Shown here one piece after another: positions 58,566 to 64,000 of a stretch of DNA of 64,000 nucleotides. Each line of letters opens with the position of its first letter. The stretch's first letter is position 1. Source of the stretch: Ensifer oleiphilus. GTDB taxonomy: Bacteria; Pseudomonadota; Alphaproteobacteria; Rhizobiales; Rhizobiaceae. Position numbers and translations under genes: made by a program. The notes beneath the pieces were generated by a model, which worked only from the letters and a program-made list of their open reading frames with translations, was not told the origin of the DNA and did no database searches. Location: assembly GCF_013371465.1 (NCBI RefSeq), contig NZ_JABWDU010000004.1, positions 1 to 64,000 of the forward strand, read 5' to 3'.

Positions 58566-60629
58566 ATGACCGCCAGCACCCCGCTCAATCCTGCCCTGAC
58601 GACCTGGACCGGGCATGAGGGCTTGCCCCGCTTCGATCTGGTGAAGGACACGGATTTCGCGCCGGCCTTCGAAGCTGCCTTCAAGGCGCATGAGGCGGAG
58701 ATCGACGAAATCGCTGCAAACCATGAGGCGCCGACCTTCGACAACACCGTGATTGCGCTCGAGATCGCCGGCGACGCGCTGTCGCGCATTTCCTCGATCT
58801 TCTGGAACAAGGCCGGTGCAGACACCAACGAAACCATCCAGGCGCTGGAACGCGACATCGCACCAAAAATGTCGCGGCATTATTCGAAGATCGGGATGAA
58901 TGCGGCACTGTTCAAGCGGATCGACACGCTCTGGGAAAACCGCGACAGCCTCGGTCTCGACCTCGAGGCGACGCGTGTCCTTGAGCGGCACTGGAAGGGT
59001 TTCGTCAAATCCGGCGCCAAGCTTGCCAAGGACGATCAGGAGCGGCTGGCGGCGATCAACGAGACGCTCGCCGGCCTCGGCGCCAAGTTCGGCCAGAACG
59101 TGCTTGCCGACGAGAAGAGCTGGGCGCTGTTCCTTCAGAGCGAAGAGGATCTGGCCGGCGTTCCCGATTTCCTGCGCGACGCGATGGCCGCTGCCGCCAG
59201 CGACCGTGGCGAAAAGGGCAAATACGCGGTGACGCTGTCGCGCTCGATCATCGAGCCGTTCCTCACCTTCTCCGACAATCGCGAGCTTCGGGAAAAGGCC
59301 TTCCGCGCCTGGATCGCCCGTGGCGAGAATGGCGGCGAAACCGACAATCGCGGCCTCATTGCGGAAACTCTGGCGCTCAGGGCCGAGAAGGCCAAGCTGC
59401 TCGGCTATGCCAACTACGCGGCGCTGAAACTCGACAATACCATGGCCAAGACGCCGGAAGCGGTGAACGGACTGTTGATGCAGGTCTGGGAAAAAGCCGC
59501 TGCCCGCGCCCGGGAGGAAGAGGCCGATCTTGCCAAGCTGGTTGCCGCCGAGGGGCGCAATCACGACGTCATGCCTTGGGATTGGCGCCACTATGCAGAG
59601 AAGCTGCGCGCCGAAAAGTTCAATTTCTCCGAAGGCGAACTCAAGCCCTACCTGCAGCTCGAAAAGATCATCGATGCCTGCTTCGATGTCGCCCAGCGGC
59701 TGTTCGGTATCACCGCGACCGAGAAGAAGGGCATTGCCGGCTATCATCCTGACGTGCGCGTCTTCGAGATCCGCGATGCCGGCGGAAAGTTGGTGGCACT
59801 GTTCCTCGGTGATTACTTCGCACGGTCGTCGAAGCGTTCCGGCGCCTGGATGAGCGCCTTCCAGTCGCAGCACAAGCTGACGCTGAAGAACGGTGCCGTC
59901 GGCGAGCTGCCGATCATCTACAACGTCTGCAACTTTGCCAAACCCGCCGAAGGCAAGCCGGCGCTGCTGTCGCTGGACGACGCGCGCACCCTCTTCCACG
60001 AGTTCGGGCATGCGTTGCATGGCATGCTATCCAACGTCACCTACCCCTCGGTCTCCGGAACGGGCGTGTCGCGCGATTTCGTCGAACTGCCGTCGCAGCT
60101 CTACGAACACTGGCTGACGGTGCCGGATATCCTGAAGCGCTATGCGGTGCACTATCAGACCGGCGAACCGATGCCCGAGGCGTTGCTCGACAAGGTGCTT
60201 GCCGCGCGCACCTTCAACTCCGGCTTTGCGACCGTCGAGTTCACCTCGTCTGCCCTGGTCGATATGGCCTATCATACGGCTGAAACGCAGAGCGAGCCGA
60301 TGGCGCTCGAAGCGGCGACGCTTGAAAAGATCGGCATGCCCCAGTCGATCGTCATGCGCCACCGCAGCCCGCATTTCCTGCATGTGTTCTCCGGCGACGG
60401 CTACTCCGCCGGCTACTATTCCTACATGTGGTCGGAAGTTCTGGATGCGGATGCGTTCGCTGCCTTCGAGGAGACGGGCAATCCGTTCGATCCCGGTATG
60501 GCGCAGAAGCTCAAGGACAATGTCTATTCGGTCGGCGGTTCGATCGATCCGGAAGACGCCTACAAGGGGTTCCGCGGCAAGCTGCCGAGCCCGGATGCCA
60601 TGCTCGCCAAGAAGGGGCTGGCGGCCTGA
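58566..60629 (+). CDS. dcp: M3-family metallopeptidase (peptidyl-dipeptidase Dcp / oligopeptidase A type)
   Basis: A 687-residue cytosolic zinc peptidase that degrades oligopeptides. The zinc motif HEFGHALHGMLS (near 478-489) is complete, with the third ligand in the following helix (DFVELPSQLYEHW, near 508). The C-terminal segment SGDGYSAGYYSYMWSEVLDAD near 613 is typical. The N-terminal 300 residues form the helical cap. The ATG at 58566 follows AAAGGAT at 6 bases. It converges with the fusion regulator. The choice between Dcp and oligopeptidase A is not certain. Confidence 0.9.
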   Translation: MTASTPLNPALTTWTGHEGLPRFDLVKDTDFAPAFEAAFKAHEAEIDEIAANHEAPTFDNTVIALEIAGDALSRISSIFWNKAGADTNETIQALERDIAPKMSRHYSKIGMNAALFKRIDTLWENRDSLGLDLEATRVLERHWKGFVKSGAKLAKDDQERLAAINETLAGLGAKFGQNVLADEKSWALFLQSEEDLAGVPDFLRDAMAAAASDRGEKGKYAVTLSRSIIEPFLTFSDNRELREKAFRAWIARGENGGETDNRGLIAETLALRAEKAKLLGYANYAALKLDNTMAKTPEAVNGLLMQVWEKAAARAREEEADLAKLVAAEGRNHDVMPWDWRHYAEKLRAEKFNFSEGELKPYLQLEKIIDACFDVAQRLFGITATEKKGIAGYHPDVRVFEIRDAGGKLVALFLGDYFARSSKRSGAWMSAFQSQHKLTLKNGAVGELPIIYNVCNFAKPAEGKPALLSLDDARTLFHEFGHALHGMLSNVTYPSVSGTGVSRDFVELPSQLYEHWLTVPDILKRYAVHYQTGEPMPEALLDKVLAARTFNSGFATVEFTSSALVDMAYHTAETQSEPMALEAATLEKIGMPQSIVMRHRSPHFLHVFSGDGYSAGYYSYMWSEVLDADAFAAFEETGNPFDPGMAQKLKDNVYSVGGSIDPEDAYKGFRGKLPSPDAMLAKKGLAA

Positions 60630-60644
60630 GCTTCGTCGAAAGGT

Positions 60645-62105
60645 TTATCGCGCCATCTGGCGCGAGCGGCCTGTCCAAAGCGCCCGCGCCGCCTCGCAGG
60701 CGGTCTCGAAGTCAGAGGTATTGCCCAGGCTGAGAAGGGCTGCGGCTGTCGTGGTGAGGATCGTCGTCTCGGCACGTTCGTCGCGGGCCGCCCCGGTCCA
60801 GACCGCCTCCCAATATTCGCGGGTACTGAGGCCTGTGCGTGCCTCGGCGGGTGGTGTCGGCAAGGCGGGAACGACGAGGTCGGCGGGCTCGCCGCCGACC
60901 AGGCGAAACAAGGGCGTCTGGCGATAGGGCGTGAACTCCGCATGGTCGCGGGTGTTGCCGAGGATCGTCAGATCCTTCACCCCCAGCAAAAGCGCAATGT
61001 CCCGGCTCAGCGTCCGGGCAGCTGAGTTCGCGACCCCAAGCAGGCTCGTGCGTGCGCCTAAGGGATTGATCAGATGCACGGCGGAACCGAGCGGGATGCG
61101 CATCTCCATCAACCCGTAAAGACCGAGCAGTCGGAAGATTTGCGGCGACAGTGCCGGTAACGGCAGATAGGCGATCCCGGTCCTTGCCAGCACCGCGTTG
61201 GCATCCTCAAGCGATGCGCAGACGGTGATCCCGTTGCGTGCGGCGGCGATTTCGAGCTTGCCGCGCTCGGCGCTCTCCTGGCCATAATGTCCATGCAGCA
61301 TCACGCGGTAGCCCGCACGTGCCACCAGCCTTGCCGCGTGCAGGAACCATGGCGCGGTCTTCAGTTTCGGCGAGAGATAACACGGCCAGTCGAGATCTGC
61401 CGCACCGCTGCCGGCGGCCACTGCGCCGACATGGCGACGGATCGCGCGCACGAAGCCGGCGATCTCGACCGCGGTCGCACCGCGATATTGCAGCGCCGCC
61501 ATCAGGGCGCCGATCTGCACCGGATCCGCCTCACCGGCAAGGATGATCGTCAAGGCATCTTCGGCTTCCGCCTCGCTCAAGGGGCGGCTGCGGCCGGCGC
61601 CGGTGCCGATGGTCGCGATGCTGCGGGCAAGCCGGCGTTGCGGGGCGGCATCGTCGCCGATGCGCGCCAGCTTGGCGGCAAAGGCTTCCGGTGTCGGTTC
61701 GCCGTCCAGCATCAGGCTCGGTCGAACGGCGAGCGGCGGCGCTGCGATCAGCCCTGCCCCCTCCCAGCCGCTAGGCTCCTGCGGATTGGCCGCTGTGGCC
61801 GGACCTGTTCGTTCGAAAAGCGCCTCCGTCTCTGCGGCAAGGGCGCGCACCCGCAGTCTCAGCGTTTCGGCAAAAGGCGTTGGGCGCAGGCCGTGTCCTG
61901 TGCGCAGGAACAGCGGGTCGCCATATTCTTCGCGCAGCTGGGACAGCAGCCGGCTCATTGCGGAGGGCTGCAGGCCGACGCTTGCAGCGGCCCGGCTGAC
62001 GCTGTTTTCGCGCAACAGCGTATCGAGCGCCAGCAGCAGGCGCAGCCTGCCCATATCGGTCTGCCGTTCGTGCGGGGGTAAAGACGCTTGCGCTTGAACC
62101 TTCAT
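60645..62105 (-). CDS. LysR-type HTH fused to a TrpD-like (glycosyltransferase family 3) domain
   Basis: A 486-residue two-domain protein. Residues about 18-80 are a LysR-type winged HTH: LLLALDTLLRENSVSRAAAS, then LQPSAMSRLLSQLREEYGDP, then LFLRTGHGLRPT. A linker of about 80 residues follows. From about 155 to the end the sequence resembles the anthranilate phosphoribosyltransferase-like fold: ILAGEADPVQIGALMAALQY, then HVGAVAAGSGAADLDWPCYL, then RVMLHGHYGQES and INPLGARTSLLGVANSAA. The usual LysR effector domain is missing. It diverges from the TonB-receptor gene, which it may control. ATG 62105 follows GGGGA; a TTG at 62126 is less likely. Confidence 0.85.
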   Translation of the reverse strand: MKVQAQASLPPHERQTDMGRLRLLLALDTLLRENSVSRAAASVGLQPSAMSRLLSQLREEYGDPLFLRTGHGLRPTPFAETLRLRVRALAAETEALFERTGPATAANPQEPSGWEGAGLIAAPPLAVRPSLMLDGEPTPEAFAAKLARIGDDAAPQRRLARSIATIGTGAGRSRPLSEAEAEDALTIILAGEADPVQIGALMAALQYRGATAVEIAGFVRAIRRHVGAVAAGSGAADLDWPCYLSPKLKTAPWFLHAARLVARAGYRVMLHGHYGQESAERGKLEIAAARNGITVCASLEDANAVLARTGIAYLPLPALSPQIFRLLGLYGLMEMRIPLGSAVHLINPLGARTSLLGVANSAARTLSRDIALLLGVKDLTILGNTRDHAEFTPYRQTPLFRLVGGEPADLVVPALPTPPAEARTGLSTREYWEAVWTGAARDERAETTILTTTAAALLSLGNTSDFETACEAARALWTGRSRQMAR

Positions 62106-62168
62106 CGCTGCCGTCCCCTCAATCAAGGCTCCGGCATATTCGAAACCTGTGTTTTGCGCTCATTCACA

Positions 62169-62185
62169 TTTAGAGCAGTTCTAAA
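62169..62185. promoter_or_regulatory. Irr-type iron control element (ICE box)
   Basis: TTTAGAGCAGTTCTAAA matches the rhizobial Irr motif TTTAGAA-N3-TTCTAAA at 13 of 14 fixed positions. It lies 72 bases upstream of the TonB-receptor start and 64 bases upstream of the divergent regulator start. Confidence 0.72.
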
Positions 62186-62257
62186 ACAGTGTCGTTGTCA
62201 CCCATGCCGCCAATAACTAAGTGGATCAAAATACTCAAGTTATTTGTGGGGACAGAA

Positions 62258-64000
62258 ATGAGCATTGAGGCACGCGGCCTGGTGGATAAAGGCACTGAGC
62301 GACACACATTCGCGTTACCGGTTGGGCGCAAGTCCGCGCAGCGCTCGTCGGAGCGTCGTCGGCACTTCGTCTACGCCTGCCTGGCGGGCGCGGCGCTGAC
62401 GGTGCCGATGGAAGCGCAGGCGCAGAAAGCCAAGGACAAGGAGAAAGACACCGAGCTGGAACAGATCGTCGTCACCGCGACCGGCTTCGAGCAGAACGTC
62501 AAGGATGCGCCGGCCAGCATCACCGTGGTGACCGGTGAAGAACTGGAAAAAGGCTCGTTCCGCGACCTGACCGACGCGCTACGCGATGCTCAAGGTGTGG
62601 CGGTAACGGGCGTTGCCAACGAGCGCGACATCTTCATCCGCGGCCTGCCCGGCTCCTACACGCTGATCCTCGTCGACGGAAAGCGCCAGAGCACGCGCGA
62701 CGCCCGCACCAATGGCAATTCCGGCTTCGAGCAGAGTTTCGTGCCGCCGGCCGCCGCAATCGAGCGCATCGAAATCGTGCGCGGGCCGATGTCGTCGCTC
62801 TATGGCTCGGATGCGATGGGCGGCGTCATCAACATCATCACCCGCAAGGTCTCCGATACCTGGAACGGCTCGATCACCACCGACGCGACGGTGCAGCAGC
62901 ATCAGCGTTACGGCAATTCCGGCCAGCTGTCGTTCTATGCCAACGGCCCAATCCTGAAGGACACGCTCGGCATGCAGATCTGGGGGCGTGGGCTGAAGCG
63001 CGGTGAGGATAAGTTCCTGTCCGGCATCACCGGCGCGCGCGAGCATGACCTCACCGCGCGGCTTGCCTATACGCCGAACGAGGACCACGACTTCTACCTC
63101 GAGGGCGGAACGGCGAGGCTGCGGCGCGAGGCCAATGTCGGCAAGACGATCGAAACAGGTCCAAGGGCCGTCAGCACCTACAACGACAATGATCGCGACC
63201 ACTGGTCGTTTTCCCACACCGGCCGCTGGGGACCGACCACATCCGATTTCTCGATCCTGCAGGAATGGGCAGAGCGCCGGAACTACAACTACAATGCAGC
63301 GCAAGGCCGCTTCGAAAAGCAGGCCCGGGCGCCCGAGGTTCGCAACACAGTGATCGATGGCAAGTTCACGACGCCGTTCGACCTCGGCGGCAGCCACACA
63401 CTGGTAACGGGCGGCCAATTCTTCGAAGCGCGTCTGTCAGACCAGAACCCCGGACGGCGCACCGGTCTCACCGAAAAATTCTCGGCGACACAGTGGGCGC
63501 TGTTTGCCGAGGACGAATGGCGCATGATCGACACCTTCGCATTGACGGGCGGCCTGCGCCTCGATCATCACGAAGAATATGGCTATCACCTCAGCCCACG
63601 CCTCTACGGTGTCTGGAATGCAACCGACAGCCTGACGGTCAAGGGCGGCATCTCCACCGGCTTCCGCGCGCCAGACATCCGCAGCATTGCGCCGGGCTAT
63701 GCCTACACGACGGGCGGCGGCGGTTGCTCCTATGGCCCGGCCGGTACCTGCGGCGTGATCATCGCCGACCCGAACCTCAAGGCAGAATCGAGCACGAGTT
63801 ATGAAATCGGCGCCGTCTGGGACAATGGTGACGTCATCCTGGGCGGCACCTATTTCTACACCGACTTCAAGGACAAGATCTCAAACTCGCTCGTGCTCGA
63901 CGCGGCAGGAAATCCGGTGCGCTGGAGCGAGGATCCGAACTATCGGCTCTGGTACAACTACAATATCGACGATGCCGTCATCCAGGGCGTCGAACTGACG
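62258..64000 (+). CDS. TonB-dependent outer-membrane receptor (3' part beyond the window)
   Basis: A frame of 581 codons from ATG 62258 that is still open at the right edge. A long basic N terminus precedes the signal peptide core (HFVYACLAGAALTVPMEAQAQ, ending near residue 65, quoted in full at 21 residues only by its ends HFVYA and AQAQ). The TonB box is ELEQIVVTATG. The plug domain contains ASITVVTGEELEKGSFRDL, RDIFIRGLPGSYTLILVDGK and IERIEIVRGPMSSLYGSDAM, which leads into GGVINIITRKV. Barrel strands follow, including GGISTGFRAPDIRSIAPGYA. The type resembles catecholate siderophore receptors (FepA/CirA). The Irr box suggests iron control. Confidence 0.93.
   Translation, partial: MSIEARGLVDKGTERHTFALPVGRKSAQRSSERRRHFVYACLAGAALTVPMEAQAQKAKDKEKDTELEQIVVTATGFEQNVKDAPASITVVTGEELEKGSFRDLTDALRDAQGVAVTGVANERDIFIRGLPGSYTLILVDGKRQSTRDARTNGNSGFEQSFVPPAAAIERIEIVRGPMSSLYGSDAMGGVINIITRKVSDTWNGSITTDATVQQHQRYGNSGQLSFYANGPILKDTLGMQIWGRGLKRGEDKFLSGITGAREHDLTARLAYTPNEDHDFYLEGGTARLRREANVGKTIETGPRAVSTYNDNDRDHWSFSHTGRWGPTTSDFSILQEWAERRNYNYNAAQGRFEKQARAPEVRNTVIDGKFTTPFDLGGSHTLVTGGQFFEARLSDQNPGRRTGLTEKFSATQWALFAEDEWRMIDTFALTGGLRLDHHEEYGYHLSPRLYGVWNATDSLTVKGGISTGFRAPDIRSIAPGYAYTTGGGGCSYGPAGTCGVIIADPNLKAESSTSYEIGAVWDNGDVILGGTYFYTDFKDKISNSLVLDAAGNPVRWSEDPNYRLWYNYNIDDAVIQGVELT

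Overview
The window looks like the origin-proximal segment of the main chromosome of an alphaproteobacterium in the Rhizobiaceae, most like Ensifer/Sinorhizobium. The evidence is a GC-rich sequence, the gene order ppsR-maf-aroE-coaE-dnaQ on one side and hemE-hemJ-rho-mnmE-mnmG-rsmG-parA-parB on the other, a GyrB, large NAD-glutamate dehydrogenase and TrcR (DUF1013) of alphaproteobacterial type, and GANTC-rich regulatory DNA. The family assignment rests on recalled gene order and protein character, not on a database search.

Layout. 1-8.9 kb: the start of a gabD-like aldehyde dehydrogenase, a nitroreductase, gyrB, an xre-smr-mltA-Tim44 cluster, fxsA and secB. 8.2-11.8 kb: the leftward, overlapping dnaQ-coaE-aroE-maf-ppsR genes. 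11.76-12.16 kb: a non-coding, partly AT-rich gap with four DnaA-box-like 9-mers and four GANTC sites next to hemE, the probable replication origin; transcription on either side mostly points away from it. 12.2-21.3 kb: hemE, hemJ, rho, mnmE, mnmG, rsmG, parA and parB. 21.3-36 kb: holA, lptE and leuS (leftward), a YggS protein, prpE, trcR, acsA, a SDHAF4-type protein, htpX, rsmB and a heparinase-like protein. 36-48.5 kb: purH, a UMF1 transporter, NAD-GDH, a pyridoxal kinase, a beta carbonic anhydrase, a lytic transglycosylase and asd. 48.5-64 kb is more accessory: an alkaline phosphatase behind a Pho box, a three-gene ABC module with a His-rich permease loop, an MFS carrier with a large insert, PAP2, leuB, a LysE exporter, an M3 peptidase, a LysR-HTH/TrpD-like fusion regulator, and a divergent TonB-dependent receptor (cut by the window edge) preceded by an Irr-type box.

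The best-supported higher-order feature is the chromosome segregation system: parA and parB lie within 10 kb of the predicted oriC, and eight 16-bp parS-like palindromes are scattered over 37 kb. Three lie inside coding sequence (aroE, rsmG, prpE) and force the same Ser-Arg-Glu-Thr peptide in unrelated proteins. No insertion sequence, prophage, CRISPR array, rRNA or tRNA gene was recognised. The least familiar items are the HTH/TrpD-like fusion beside the TonB receptor, the His-loop ABC module, and the MFS protein with a roughly 178-residue insert.
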